Source: Anaeromyxobacter oryzae (lineage in GTDB: Bacteria; Myxococcota; Myxococcia; Myxococcales; Anaeromyxobacteraceae). From it: 64,000 bases of DNA. Positions within the stretch are counted from its first letter, which is position 1. Each line of letters opens with the position of its first letter. Under the pieces are notes generated by a model, which saw only the letters and a list, made by a program, of their open reading frames with translations, did no database searches and had not been told where the DNA came from. The translations under genes were made by a program, and so were the position numbers. The stretch spans positions 1,882,501 through 1,946,500 of the forward strand of contig NZ_AP025591.1 in assembly GCF_023169945.1 (NCBI RefSeq). The letters are read 5' to 3'. Positions 44,670-54,631 of this stretch are shown piece by piece.

Positions 44670-46697
44670 GTGCGCGCCGAGGTCGACCCGCGCACCGCGC
44701 GCTGGATCGGGATCCGGATCGGCGTCCTCGCGGTGCTCCTCGCGGCGGCCTTCGGCGCCATCGCCGCGCGCGTCTTCTGGCTGCAGGTGCTCCGGCGCGA
44801 CGAGCTCGCGGGAGAGGCCGTCGACCAGTACCTCCGCGAGCTCGTGCTCCGGCCGCGCCGCGGCGTCGTGACCGATCGGACCGGCGTGCTCCTCGCCGGC
44901 AGCGCCGACTCGCAGTCGGTGTACGCGGACCCGCGGCTCCTCGCGGGCAACGGGAGGCGCGACGACCTCGCGCGCCGCGCCGACCTCCTCCGCCGGACCG
45001 CGCAGATCCTGAAGGTGGACGCCCGCGCGCTCGAGAGGAAGCTCGCGAAGGGCGGCCGGTTCGTCTGGCTCGAGCGCCGGGTCTCGCCGGAGAAGGCGGC
45101 CGCGCTCCAGGCCTTCCTCGACCGCGAGCGGGTGAAGGCGATCCGGCTCGTGCCGGAGACGCGCCGCTACTATCCGAAGACCGAGGTCGCCGGGCAGGTG
45201 CTCGGCATCGTCGACGAGGACGGCGGCGGGCGCGAGGGGATCGAGCTCTCGCAGGACGACTGGCTCCGCGGCGAGCCGGAGCGCGTCCCGTCGCTGCGCG
45301 ACGGCCGCGGGCGCATGGTGCTCACGACCGGCGCGCCGGGCTCCGGGCGCGAGCGCGAGGGCGCCCGCGTCGAGCTCACCCTCGACCAGAGCGTGCAGGC
45401 GCAGGCGGAGCGGGCGCTGGCGCGCGCCGTCACCGGCTCGCGCGCGCTCGCGGGGACCGCGGTGGTGCTCGAGGTCGGGACGGGCGAGGTGCTCGCCCTC
45501 GCGACCTACCCGACCGCGAACGCGAACGCCGCGCGCTCCGCCGACGCGCTCCGGGACCGGCCGGTCACCGACGCCTTCGAGCCGGGCTCGACGCTCAAGG
45601 CGATGACCCTCGCCGGCGCCCTCGAGGACGGCGTGTTCACCGCCCACGACGTCGTCGACTGCGGGAACGGCTCCCTCACCATCGGGAGCCACACCATCCA
45701 CGACACGCACCCGATCGCCTGGGCCGGCGCCTCGCGGATCCTCGCGGAGTCGTCGAACATCGGCGCCGCGAAGGTCGCCGCGAAGCTCGGCCGCGAGCGG
45801 CTCCAGGGCTGGCTCCAGGCGTTCGGGTTCGGCGAGCGGACCGGCGTCGGCCTCCCCGGCGAGGTCCGCGGCGTCGTCTCCCTCGCCCGCTCCGACGTCG
45901 CCCTCGCGACGCAGGCCTTCGGGCAGGGCCCGATCACCGCCTCCGCGCTGCAGATCACGAACGCGATGGCGGTCATCGCGAACGGCGGCCAGCTCGTCCG
46001 GCCGCGGATCCTCCGCCGCGTCGTCGATCCCGCCACCGGCGAGGTGATCGAGGCCACGCACCCGGAGGTGGTGCGGCGCGTGGTGAGCGCCGCGACGGCG
46101 CAGCAGATCTCGCGGTGGCTCCTCGGCGTGATCGAGGAGCCGCACGGCACCGGCAAGCGCGCGCGACTCGACGGCTGGCGCGCGGTGGGGAAGACCGGCA
46201 CTGCGCAGAAGGCGGACCGGATCTCCGGCGGCTACTCCGCGGACCGCCGCTTCAGCTCCTTCGTGGGGTTCGCGCCGTACGAGAGCCCGCGGTTCGTGAT
46301 CGGCATCTTCATCGACGAGCCGAAGGGCGAGACGTTCGGCGGGCAGGTCGCCGCGCCCGCGTTCAAGGAGATCGCCGAGTTCGCCCTCCGGGTGAGCGAC
46401 GCGCAACCGCTCGCGACGGCGAGCCCCGCCGCTGCGGTGGAGCCGCTCGCGCCCGACGAGGAGGAGCCGGAGCCGCCCGCGGTGGAGTGGGCCGCCGAGG
46501 CCGACGACGCCTCGGGGCACGTGGCCGTGCCGGCGCTCGCCGGGCTGCCCGCCCGGACCGCGATCCGCCGCCTGGAGGAGTCGGATCTCGGCGCGGACGT
46601 CGCGGGGTCGGGGCGGGTGGTGAGCCAGTCGCCGGCACCGGGCAAGGTGGTCGAGCGGGGGACCCGGGTGCGCATGACGCTCGCGCCGCCCGGGTGA
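44670..46697 (+). CDS. ftsI: Peptidoglycan transpeptidase FtsI (PBP3) with C-terminal PASTA domain
   Basis: The 675-residue protein has an N-terminal membrane helix, a class B PBP dimerisation domain and a transpeptidase domain. The active-site motifs are FEPGSTLKAMT (SxxK), AESSNIG (SxN) and GKTGTAQK (KTG). A PASTA domain (about 610-675, VAVPALAGLPARTAIRR) follows, which binds muropeptide or lipid II in other proteins. It crosslinks septal peptidoglycan with FtsW. The start is GTG at 44670, three bases after the ftsL stop. Confidence 0.96.
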   Translation: MRAEVDPRTARWIGIRIGVLAVLLAAAFGAIAARVFWLQVLRRDELAGEAVDQYLRELVLRPRRGVVTDRTGVLLAGSADSQSVYADPRLLAGNGRRDDLARRADLLRRTAQILKVDARALERKLAKGGRFVWLERRVSPEKAAALQAFLDRERVKAIRLVPETRRYYPKTEVAGQVLGIVDEDGGGREGIELSQDDWLRGEPERVPSLRDGRGRMVLTTGAPGSGREREGARVELTLDQSVQAQAERALARAVTGSRALAGTAVVLEVGTGEVLALATYPTANANAARSADALRDRPVTDAFEPGSTLKAMTLAGALEDGVFTAHDVVDCGNGSLTIGSHTIHDTHPIAWAGASRILAESSNIGAAKVAAKLGRERLQGWLQAFGFGERTGVGLPGEVRGVVSLARSDVALATQAFGQGPITASALQITNAMAVIANGGQLVRPRILRRVVDPATGEVIEATHPEVVRRVVSAATAQQISRWLLGVIEEPHGTGKRARLDGWRAVGKTGTAQKADRISGGYSADRRFSSFVGFAPYESPRFVIGIFIDEPKGETFGGQVAAPAFKEIAEFALRVSDAQPLATASPAAAVEPLAPDEEEPEPPAVEWAAEADDASGHVAVPALAGLPARTAIRRLEESDLGADVAGSGRVVSQSPAPGKVVERGTRVRMTLAPPG

Positions 46698-46715
46698 TAG
46701 AAGAGTTCGCCGCCG

Positions 46716-46735
46716 CCGTGTCCGACCGGACACGG
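46716..46735. promoter_or_regulatory. Perfect 8-bp inverted repeat between ftsI and murE
   Basis: CCGTGTCC-GACC-GGACACGG is a perfect palindrome in the 112-base gap between ftsI and murE, the largest gap between mraZ and ddl. No T run follows. It may be a protein-binding site or mRNA hairpin. Confidence 0.5.
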
Positions 46736-46809
46736 TGGGCGCGCAACCGGCCGGGCGCGCGGAGGAAAACGGGGCGGACGGCGGTTTGCATGGTATCTCG
46801 GTCGAACGG

Positions 46810-48303
46810 ATGAACCTCTCCTCCCTCCTGGCGGGCTCGGGAGCCCACGGCGATCTCGGCGACGACCCGCAGGTCACGCGGGTCACGGGCGACTCGCGCG
46901 AGGTGATCCCCGGCGCGGTCTTCTTCGCGCTCCCCGGCGCGAAGCTCGACGGCCACGCCTTCGCCGCCGAGGCGGCGCGGCGGGGCGCGGCCGCCGTCGT
47001 CGCGGAGCGCGCGGTGGAATGCGCCCCGGCGCGGCTCCTCCTCGCGCCGTCCGCGCGCCGCGCCATGGCAGTGGCGGCCGCGACCTTCCACGGCCGGCCG
47101 GCCGACGCCATGCGGCTCGCGGGCGTGACGGGCACCAACGGAAAGACGACGGTCACCTACCTCGTGGAGGCGTGCCTCGCCGAGGCCGGGATCCCGTCCG
47201 GCGTCCTGGGGACGGTGACCTGGCGCTGGCCCGGCGTGGACCGGCCGGCGAGCCACACGACGCCGGAGTCCACCGCGATCCAGGCGGTGCTCGCGGAGAT
47301 GCGGGCGGCCGGGACGCGCGCGGTCGTCATGGAGGTGTCGTCCCACGCGCTCGCGCAGGAGCGCGTGGCAGGAATGCGCTTCCAGGTGGCGGGGTTCACG
47401 AACCTCACCCGCGATCACCTCGACTACCACGGCGACATGGACAGCTACTTCGCCGCGAAGCGCCGGCTCTTCGTGGAGCACCTCGCCGAGGGCGGCGTGG
47501 CGGTGGTGAACGCGCGGGATCCGTGGGGGGCGCGGCTCGCGGATCAGCTCGGCCCCGGCCGGCGCGTCTGGCGGTACGGGACGCGGGCCGAGGACGCGCT
47601 CCGCGCCACCGACGTCTCCATCGGGCTCGGCGGCATCGCCGCGACCCTCGACACGCCCGCCGGGACCGTCGGCCTCCGCTCACCGCTCGTCGGCGCGCAC
47701 AACCTCGAGAACCTGCTCTGCGCCGCCGGCATGGCCCTCGGCCTCGGCGTCGCGCCGGGCGACGTCGGCCGTGCGCTGTCGCGCTCGCACGGCGCGCCCG
47801 GCCGGCTCGAGCGGCTCGACGGCCGCGGGGTCTCGGTGTTCGTCGACTACGCCCACACCGACGACGCGCTCGCCCGCGTGCTCGAGGCGCTCCGGGCGCT
47901 CGCGCCGCGGCGGCTCGTCTGCGTCTTCGGCTGCGGCGGGGATCGCGATCGCGGGAAGCGGCCGCTCATGGGGCGCGCCGCCGGCGCGGCCTCCGACCTC
48001 GCCATCGTCACGAGCGACAACCCGCGCACCGAGGACCCGTCCGCGATCATCGCCGACGTGGTGCCCGGGCTCGACGCGTCCGGCCGCCCGCGGATCGCGG
48101 CGGACGCGGCCCGCGCGGGCGCGGACGGCTACGTCGTCGAGCCGGACCGCCGCGCCGCGATCGCCCTCGCCGTCGCCTGCGCGCGGCCGGGCGACGCCGT
48201 GCTCGTCGCCGGCAAGGGGCACGAGGACTACCAGATCGTGGGCGCCGAGAAGCGCCCGTTCTCCGATCGCGAGGAGGCCCGCCGGGCCCTCGGCACGCCA
48301 TGA
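46810..48303 (+). CDS. murE: UDP-MurNAc-tripeptide ligase MurE (meso-DAP type)
   Basis: The 497-residue ATP-dependent ligase has VTGTNGKTTVTYLVE (P loop), the segment FTNLTRDHLDYHG and TSDNPRTEDP, whose DNPR motif is the marker of the meso-diaminopimelate-adding type. It adds the third residue to UDP-MurNAc-L-Ala-D-Glu. The ATG at 46810 opens MNLSSLLAG. Its stop overlaps murF by ATGA. Confidence 0.96.
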   Translation: MNLSSLLAGSGAHGDLGDDPQVTRVTGDSREVIPGAVFFALPGAKLDGHAFAAEAARRGAAAVVAERAVECAPARLLLAPSARRAMAVAAATFHGRPADAMRLAGVTGTNGKTTVTYLVEACLAEAGIPSGVLGTVTWRWPGVDRPASHTTPESTAIQAVLAEMRAAGTRAVVMEVSSHALAQERVAGMRFQVAGFTNLTRDHLDYHGDMDSYFAAKRRLFVEHLAEGGVAVVNARDPWGARLADQLGPGRRVWRYGTRAEDALRATDVSIGLGGIAATLDTPAGTVGLRSPLVGAHNLENLLCAAGMALGLGVAPGDVGRALSRSHGAPGRLERLDGRGVSVFVDYAHTDDALARVLEALRALAPRRLVCVFGCGGDRDRGKRPLMGRAAGAASDLAIVTSDNPRTEDPSAIIADVVPGLDASGRPRIAADAARAGADGYVVEPDRRAAIALAVACARPGDAVLVAGKGHEDYQIVGAEKRPFSDREEARRALGTP

Positions 48304-49691
48304 GTCACCCGACGTTCACCCCCGACGCGCTCGCGGCCGCCACCGGCGGTCGCTGGATCGGCGCACCGCCCGCGACGATCGCGGGCGTCTCCACCGACAC
48401 CCGCACCATCGCGCCCGGCGGCCTCTTCGTCGCGCTCCGCGGCGAGAAGTTCGACGCGCATGACTACCTCGCCGAGGCCGCCGCGAAGGGCGCCGTCGCG
48501 GCGGTGGTCGCCGACGCGTGGGCCGCCGGCCACGCCGCGCCGCTGCCGGCGCTCTCGGTCCCCGACCCCCTCCCCGCCCTCGGCGCCATCGCGCGCCTGC
48601 ACCGCCGCCGGTTCTCCATCCCGTTCGTCGGCGTCACCGGCTCGAACGGCAAGACCACCACCCGCGAGATGATCGCCGCGATCCTCGCGACGCGCGGCCC
48701 GGTCCTCAAGACGGAGGGGAACCTCAACAACGAGGTGGGCGTCCCGCTCACGCTGTTCGGCCTCGACGCGTCGCACGCGTCCGCCGTCATCGAGATGGGG
48801 ATGAACCACCCCGGCGAGATCGCCCGGCTCACCGCGATCGCGGAGCCGCAGGTCGGCGTCGTGACGCTCGCCGCGCCCGCCCACCTCGAGGGGCTCGGGA
48901 CCGTCGAGGCCGTGGCCGACGCGAAGGCGGAGCTGTACCAGGGGCTCCCGGCGGGCGGCATCGTGGTGGCGAACGCCGACGATCCCCGGATGCTGAAGCG
49001 CGCGGTCGCGTCGGGGCGGCGCATGCTCACGTTCGCGAGCGGCCGCGGCCGGCGCGGCGACGTCGTGGTGCTGGAGGTGCTGTCCCAGGGCGACGACGGG
49101 CTTCGGTTCGTGCTCGGGATCGGAAACCGCGAGGTGCCGGTCCACATCCCCGGGCTCGTCGGCGCGCACAACGCCGCGAACGCCGCCGCCGCGGCCGCCG
49201 CCGCCATCGCGCTCGGCGCGACCGACCGCGAGATCGTCCAGGGGCTCGCGGCGGTGCGGCCGGTGGGCCGGCGGCTCCGCCTCGAGACCCTCCCGTCCGG
49301 CCTCCGGCTCGTGGACGACTGCTACAACGCGAACCCCGCCTCGATGACCGCCGCGCTCGGCACCGTCACCGCGCTCGCCCGCGGCGCCGGCGCCCGGCCG
49401 GTGGCGGTGCTCGGCGACATGCTCGAGCTCGGCGCGTTCGAGGCCGAGGCGCACCGCGCCCTCGGCGCGGAGGCGGCGTCCGCCGGCGTCGCCCTCCTCG
49501 CGGCCTTCGGACCGCGGTCCCGGGCCGTCGCGGAGGCGGCCCGCGCCGCCGGCCTCGACGTCTTCCACACCGAGGACCTCGACACGCTCGTCGCGTGGGC
49601 GCGCGAGCGCCTCCGGCCCTCCTCCGACGTCCTCCTCGTGAAGGGCAGCCGCGGCATGAAGCTCGAGCGGCTCGTCGAGGCGCTGCGCTAG
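48300..49691 (+). CDS. murF: UDP-MurNAc-pentapeptide synthetase MurF
   Basis: The 463-residue protein has VTGSNGKTTTREMI, IEMGMNHPGEIARLT and LVDDCYNANPASM. It adds D-Ala-D-Ala to the UDP-MurNAc-tripeptide to complete the cytoplasmic precursor. The start overlaps the murE stop (48300-48303) and the mraY start is one base after its stop. The substrate dipeptide is made by Ddl, encoded at 56972 in the same cluster. Confidence 0.96.
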   Translation: MSHPTFTPDALAAATGGRWIGAPPATIAGVSTDTRTIAPGGLFVALRGEKFDAHDYLAEAAAKGAVAAVVADAWAAGHAAPLPALSVPDPLPALGAIARLHRRRFSIPFVGVTGSNGKTTTREMIAAILATRGPVLKTEGNLNNEVGVPLTLFGLDASHASAVIEMGMNHPGEIARLTAIAEPQVGVVTLAAPAHLEGLGTVEAVADAKAELYQGLPAGGIVVANADDPRMLKRAVASGRRMLTFASGRGRRGDVVVLEVLSQGDDGLRFVLGIGNREVPVHIPGLVGAHNAANAAAAAAAAIALGATDREIVQGLAAVRPVGRRLRLETLPSGLRLVDDCYNANPASMTAALGTVTALARGAGARPVAVLGDMLELGAFEAEAHRALGAEAASAGVALLAAFGPRSRAVAEAARAAGLDVFHTEDLDTLVAWARERLRPSSDVLLVKGSRGMKLERLVEALR

Positions 49692-50834
49692 ATGCTCTAC
49701 CACCTCCTCTACCCGCTCGCCGGGCGCATCAGCCTCTTCAACGTCCTCCGCTACCCGTCCTTCCGCATCGTGGCGGCGGGCCTCGTCGCGATGATCATCG
49801 GCCTGCTCCTCGGGCCGCTCTTCATCGAGCGGATGCGGATCCTCCAGTACGGGTCGACGAACGTCCGCGAGGACACGCCCGAGGCGCACAAGAAGAAGGC
49901 CGGCACGCCGTCCATGGGCGGCGCGCTGATCCTCCTCGCCGTGACGGTCTCGACGCTCCTCTTCGCCGACCTCGGGAACCGGCTCGTGTGGGCGGCCCTG
50001 CTCGTCATGCTCGGCTACGGCGCCATCGGCTTCAGCGACGACTGGCTCAAGATCTCGAAGCGGAACTCGAAGGGGCTCGCCGGCAAGAAGAAGCTCCTCT
50101 TCCAGGTCCTCATCGTCGTCATCGTCTACTACGCGGTCCTCACGGACTGGCACTTCCACACCGAGCACCGGTTCCCGTGGGTGTTCGTCGGCAGCTACGT
50201 GGACCTCCACGTGACGCTGCCCTTCGTCCCGAGCCGCCTCTTCGCCCCGGACCTCGGCTGGCTGTACCTGCCGTTCATGGTGTTCGTGGTGATCGCGACC
50301 TCGAACGCGGTGAACCTCACCGACGGCCTGGACGGCCTCGCCATCGGCCCGACGATCGTGTCGGCGATGACCTTCCTCGCGCTCTCGTACATCGCGGGCG
50401 CGACCATCGCCGGGTTCAGCCTCGCCGAGTACCTGCGCATCGCGTACATCCCGGGCGCCGAGGAGCTCGGCGTGCTCTGCTCGGGCATCTTCGGCGCGGG
50501 GGTGGCGTTCCTCTGGTACAACACGTACCCGGCGTCCGTGTTCATGGGCGACGTGGGCTCGCTCGCCCTCGGCGGCGCGCTCGGCATGCTCGCCGTCCTC
50601 ACCAAGAACGAGGTCGCGAGCGCCATCCTGCACGGCGTCTTCCTCGCCGAGACGGTGAGCGTCATCCTGCAGGTCTGGTCGTTCAAGACGCGCGGCAAGC
50701 GCATCTTCCGGATGGCCCCGATCCACCACCACTACGAGCTCAAGGGGTGGGCGGAGCCGAAGATCATCGTCCGTTTCTGGATCATGTCGGTGATGCTGGC
50801 GTTCGTGGCGCTGCTCGCCATCAAGCTGAGGTAG
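49692..50834 (+). CDS. mraY: Phospho-MurNAc-pentapeptide transferase MraY
   Basis: The 380-residue integral membrane enzyme has about ten helices and the MraY motifs GTPSMGGAL, FSDDWLKISKRNSKGL, NLTDGLDGLAIGP and FMGDVGSLALGG, with Asp residues for Mg2+ and catalysis, and HHHYELKGW near the end. It transfers phospho-MurNAc-pentapeptide to undecaprenyl phosphate to make lipid I. The start ATG is directly after the murF stop. Confidence 0.97.
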   Translation: MLYHLLYPLAGRISLFNVLRYPSFRIVAAGLVAMIIGLLLGPLFIERMRILQYGSTNVREDTPEAHKKKAGTPSMGGALILLAVTVSTLLFADLGNRLVWAALLVMLGYGAIGFSDDWLKISKRNSKGLAGKKKLLFQVLIVVIVYYAVLTDWHFHTEHRFPWVFVGSYVDLHVTLPFVPSRLFAPDLGWLYLPFMVFVVIATSNAVNLTDGLDGLAIGPTIVSAMTFLALSYIAGATIAGFSLAEYLRIAYIPGAEELGVLCSGIFGAGVAFLWYNTYPASVFMGDVGSLALGGALGMLAVLTKNEVASAILHGVFLAETVSVILQVWSFKTRGKRIFRMAPIHHHYELKGWAEPKIIVRFWIMSVMLAFVALLAIKLR

Positions 50835-50837
50835 GCC

Positions 50838-52229
50838 TTGTCGAGACCGGAGCTGAAGGGGCGGAGGGTCACCGTCGTCGGGCTCGCGAAGAGCGGCGTC
50901 GCCGCGGCCCGGCTCTGCGCCCGCGAGGGTGCGCGGGTCACCGTCACCGACCGGCGCGAAGAGAAGGATCTCGCCGCGGCGCTCGCCGCCCTCGGCCCCG
51001 ACGTCCGCCGGCGCCTCGGCGGCCACGACCTGCAGGACTTCGAGGCCGCCGAGCTCGTCGTCGTCTCGCCGGGCGTGCCGCTCGCGAACCCGGAGCTCCG
51101 GGCGGCCCGCGCGCGGGGCGTGCCGGTCTGGGGCGAGGTCGAGCTCGCCTGGCGGTTCCTGCCGCCCGGGACGCCCGTGGTCGGCATCACCGGCACGAAC
51201 GGCAAGTCCACCACCACCGCGCTCACCGGGGCGCTGCTCGCGCGCGACCGGCGCACCTTCACCGGCGGCAACCTCGGCACGCCGCTGTGCGAGCACGTCC
51301 TCTCGGGCGCGCCGGCCGACGCCGTCGTGGCGGAGCTGTCCTCGTTCCAGCTCGAGGGCATCGACCGCCTCCGCGCCCGGGTCGCCGCCATCCTGAACGT
51401 CACCCCCGACCACCTCGACCGCTACCCGGACGTGGACGCCTACGCCGCCGCGAAGGCGCGCCTCTTCTCCCGCCAGGAGCCCGGTGACGCCGCCATCGCC
51501 AACGCCCGGGACGACCGGGCCATGGCCATGGCGGGCGCGTCGCGCGGCGAGCGGTACACGTTCGGCTTCGGCGAGGCGGCGCCGTGCGGCGCGCGCACGG
51601 CGGACGGCGAGCCCGGCGCCGCCGGCGCGGCGATCTGGGTCGCGCCGAGCGGGCGCGCGCCGGAGCGCTACCTGCTCCGCAACCGCGCCCTGCGCGGCCG
51701 CCACAACCGCGAGAACGCCATGGCGGCCATCCTCTGCGCCCGGCTCATGGGCGTCCCCGGCGATGCCGTACAGGCCGGGCTCGACGCGTTCCCGGGCCTC
51801 CCGCACCGCCTCGAGCTCGTCGCCGAGAAGGGCGGCGTCGAGTGGGTGAACGACTCGAAGGCGACGAACGTCGACTCGACGTTCGTCGGGCTCGCCGCGT
51901 TCCCCGCCGGCGCGCCGCGCGTGGTCCTCATCATGGGCGGCCGCGGGAAGCGGGCGCCGTACGCGCCGCTCGCGCCGCTGTTCGCCGGGCGCGTGAAGGC
52001 GCTCCTCACCATCGGCGAGGACGCGCCGGCGATCGAGCGGGAGCTGGGCGGGCTCGCGCCCACCGAGGGCTGCGGAACCCTGGCGGGCGCGGCGCGGCGG
52101 GCGGGGGTCCTCGCGGGGCCCGGCGACGTGGTGCTGCTCTCGCCGGCCTGCGCGAGCTACGATCAGTTCGCGAACTACGAGGAGCGGGGCGAGGCCTTCC
52201 GGCGGCTCGCGAAGGAGCACGCGCGATGA
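50838..52229 (+). CDS. murD: UDP-MurNAc-L-Ala-D-Glu ligase MurD
   Basis: The 463-residue protein has the N-terminal UDP-binding fold (RVTVVGLAKSGVAAARL), the P loop VVGITGTNGKSTTTALTG, LNVTPDHLDRYP and VNDSKATNVDS. It adds D-glutamate to UDP-MurNAc-L-Ala. The start is TTG at 50838, three bases after mraY, and similarity starts directly there. The stop overlaps ftsW (ATGA). Confidence 0.96.
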   Translation: MSRPELKGRRVTVVGLAKSGVAAARLCAREGARVTVTDRREEKDLAAALAALGPDVRRRLGGHDLQDFEAAELVVVSPGVPLANPELRAARARGVPVWGEVELAWRFLPPGTPVVGITGTNGKSTTTALTGALLARDRRTFTGGNLGTPLCEHVLSGAPADAVVAELSSFQLEGIDRLRARVAAILNVTPDHLDRYPDVDAYAAAKARLFSRQEPGDAAIANARDDRAMAMAGASRGERYTFGFGEAAPCGARTADGEPGAAGAAIWVAPSGRAPERYLLRNRALRGRHNRENAMAAILCARLMGVPGDAVQAGLDAFPGLPHRLELVAEKGGVEWVNDSKATNVDSTFVGLAAFPAGAPRVVLIMGGRGKRAPYAPLAPLFAGRVKALLTIGEDAPAIERELGGLAPTEGCGTLAGAARRAGVLAGPGDVVLLSPACASYDQFANYEERGEAFRRLAKEHAR

Positions 52230-53458
52230 CGTTCCTGCGCCGGACCGGCCGCGATGGCGCGGCGGACGCGCCCCGCGAGGAGCCGCGGTTCGACCCGGTC
52301 CTGCTCGGCGCCGTCGTCGCCCTCGTCGCCATCGGCTGCGTGATGGTCTACTCCGCGAGCGCGGTCGAGGCGGGGCGGCGGCTCGGGGACGAGTTCCACT
52401 ACCTGAAGCGGCAGCTCTTCGCCGCGGGGATCGGGTTCGCCGCGCTCTTCGCGGCGCTCCGCCTCGGCCACCGCAAGGCGCTCGCCCTCGCCTACCCCGT
52501 CCTCCTCGTCACGTTCGTCCTCCTCGTCGTGGTGCTGCTCTTCGGGAAGACCGCCGGCGGCGCGCAGCGCTGGATCCCGCTCGGGCCGCTCAACCTCCAG
52601 CCGTCCGAGCTCGCCAAGGTCGCCCTCGTGCTGTACCTCGCGCGCTCCCTCGCGAAGAAGCGCGACCACGTCCGGACCTTCTCGATCGGGCTCCTCCCTC
52701 ACCTCATCGTCACCTGCGCGATGGTCGGGCTCTGCCTGTGGCAGCGGGACCTCGGCACGGGGTTCATCCTCTTCCTCGTCCTGTTCGCGATGCTCTTCAC
52801 CGCCGGCGCGCGCGTGAGCTACCTCGTCGCGGCGGGCATGGTCGCCGCGCCCATCGCCTGGCACATCGTGAAGTCCACGCCGTACCGGTACGCGCGCTGG
52901 CTCGCGTTCCTCGATCCGGAGCAGTACAAGACCGGGGTGGGCTTCCAGCTCTGGGAATCGCTGCTCGGGACCGCGAACGGCGGCTGGCTGGGCCAGGGGC
53001 TCGGCCAGGGGAAGGGGAAGCTCTTCTTCCTCCCCGCCGCGCACACCGACTTCATCGCGGCAGTGATCGCCGAGGAGACGGGGCTCGTCGGGATCCTCCT
53101 CCTCGTCGTCCTCTACGCGGTGGTCGTGTGGCGCGGGATCCGGGCGGCGCTCCGCGCGTCCGACGCGCTCGGGTGCTACGCCGCGGTCGGGCTCACGACG
53201 CTGGTCGGCGCCCAGGCGGCGGTGAACCTCATGGTCGTCTTCGGCCTGCTCCCGACGAAGGGCCTCACCCTGCCGTTCATCTCCTACGGCGGCAGCTCCC
53301 TCATCACCCTGCTCGGCGGCTGCGGCGTGCTCCTGTCCATCTCCGGCGAGCGCGGCGGGTTCCTGCGCCGCGCCCCGGCGGCGACGCGCATCGGTGCGCC
53401 CGTCGGCGGCGCCCCGCGGCTGGCGGCGCCCCGGGCGGCGGAGGAGATCTCCTCATGA
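52226..53458 (+). CDS. ftsW: Septal peptidoglycan glycosyltransferase FtsW
   Basis: The 410-residue SEDS protein has about ten membrane helices and the family motifs GGAQRWIPLGPLNLQPSELAK and HTDFIAAVIAEETG, then LPTKGLTLPFISYGGSSL. It polymerises lipid II into glycan at the septum together with FtsI. ATG at 52226 overlaps the murD stop and the gene overlaps murG by 4 bases. Confidence 0.96.
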   Translation: MTFLRRTGRDGAADAPREEPRFDPVLLGAVVALVAIGCVMVYSASAVEAGRRLGDEFHYLKRQLFAAGIGFAALFAALRLGHRKALALAYPVLLVTFVLLVVVLLFGKTAGGAQRWIPLGPLNLQPSELAKVALVLYLARSLAKKRDHVRTFSIGLLPHLIVTCAMVGLCLWQRDLGTGFILFLVLFAMLFTAGARVSYLVAAGMVAAPIAWHIVKSTPYRYARWLAFLDPEQYKTGVGFQLWESLLGTANGGWLGQGLGQGKGKLFFLPAAHTDFIAAVIAEETGLVGILLLVVLYAVVVWRGIRAALRASDALGCYAAVGLTTLVGAQAAVNLMVVFGLLPTKGLTLPFISYGGSSLITLLGGCGVLLSISGERGGFLRRAPAATRIGAPVGGAPRLAAPRAAEEISS

Positions 53459-54606
53459 GGATGCTCGTGGCGGGCGGCGGCACGGGCGGGCACGTCTTCC
53501 CGGGGGTCGCCCTCGCGGAGGAGGTCGTGACGCGCCACCCGGGGAACGACGTCGTGTTCGCGGGGACCGCGCGCGGGCTCGAGGCGAAGGTGGTCCCGCA
53601 GGCGGGCTTCCCCATCGAGCTCATCGAGGTGAAGGGCCTCAAGGGGAAGGGCCTCCTCGGCGCGCTCCTGAACCTGCTGCTGCTCCCCCGCGCCTTCCTG
53701 CAGTCCTGGCGCATCCTCAAGCGGTGGCGCCCGGACGTCGTGGTGGGCGTCGGCGGGTACGCGTCCGGGCCGGTGGTGCTCACCGCCTGGCTCATGCGGA
53801 TCCCGACCGCGGTCCAGGAGCAGAACGCCATCGCGGGGCTCACGAACCGCGTCCTCGGGCGGGTCGTGAAGGCCGCCTTCACCGCGTTCCCGGAGGCGGC
53901 GCGGAACTTCCCCGCGCGCAAGGTCTACCAGCTCGGCAACCCGATCCGCCGCGTGCTCATGGAGAACTTCATGCGCCCGCAGGTCGATCACGACCGGCCG
54001 CGGCTGCTCGTGTTCGGGGGCTCGCAGGGCGCGCACGCCCTCAACATGCGCGTCATCGAGGCGCTGCCGCACCTCGCGGACCTCCGCGAGTCGCTCCGGA
54101 TCACGCACCAGACCGGCGCGCGCGACAAGGAGCAGGTGGAGAAGGGCTACCGCGCCTGCGGCTTCGACCCCGACGTCCGCGAGTTCATCAGCGACATGAG
54201 CGCGGCGTACGCCGAGTCGGACCTCGTGGTCTGCCGCGCCGGGGCGACCACCCTCGCAGAGCTCACGGTCTGCAAGAAGCCGGCGATCCTCGTCCCCTTC
54301 CCCGCCGCCGCCGACAACCACCAGTTCGTGAACGCGAAGAGCCTCGTCGACGCCGGCGCCGCGGTCATGATCGAGGAGCGCGACCTCACCGGGGAGCTCC
54401 TCGCGAGCGAGATCCGCGCGATCCTCGCGAGCCCCGAGCGCCGCGAGAAGATGGCGCGCGCCGCGGGGCGGCTCGGGAGCCCGCAGGCCGCCAAGGAGAT
54501 CGCCGACGTCTGCACGGAGCTCGTCCGCCGTCGCTGGGGCTCGCCGCTCGGCCAGGCGCGCGAGCCCGGCCAGAAGCCCGTCCGGCCGCCCGGCCTCGCC
54601 TCGTAG
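53455..54606 (+). CDS. murG: Lipid II synthase MurG (UDP-GlcNAc transferase)
   Basis: The 383-residue protein has the GT28 motifs AGGGTGGHVFPGVALAEE, GVGGYASGPVVL, EQNAIAGLTNR and LVFGGSQGAHALN, and CRAGATTLAELT. It adds GlcNAc to lipid I to make lipid II on the inner face of the membrane. Start overlaps ftsW; murC begins 25 bases after its stop. Confidence 0.96.
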   Translation: MRMLVAGGGTGGHVFPGVALAEEVVTRHPGNDVVFAGTARGLEAKVVPQAGFPIELIEVKGLKGKGLLGALLNLLLLPRAFLQSWRILKRWRPDVVVGVGGYASGPVVLTAWLMRIPTAVQEQNAIAGLTNRVLGRVVKAAFTAFPEAARNFPARKVYQLGNPIRRVLMENFMRPQVDHDRPRLLVFGGSQGAHALNMRVIEALPHLADLRESLRITHQTGARDKEQVEKGYRACGFDPDVREFISDMSAAYAESDLVVCRAGATTLAELTVCKKPAILVPFPAAADNHQFVNAKSLVDAGAAVMIEERDLTGELLASEIRAILASPERREKMARAAGRLGSPQAAKEIADVCTELVRRRWGSPLGQAREPGQKPVRPPGLAS

Positions 54607-54631
54607 CCCAGAGCTGGAGTAAGCACTCGCC

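Noticed and set aside
48228..52220. A 1330-codon open frame on the minus strand opposite murF, mraY and murD
   Set aside because: It is an antisense artefact of very GC-rich codon use; its translation is low-complexity Arg/Ala/Gly/Glu and the plus strand encodes three conserved enzymes.
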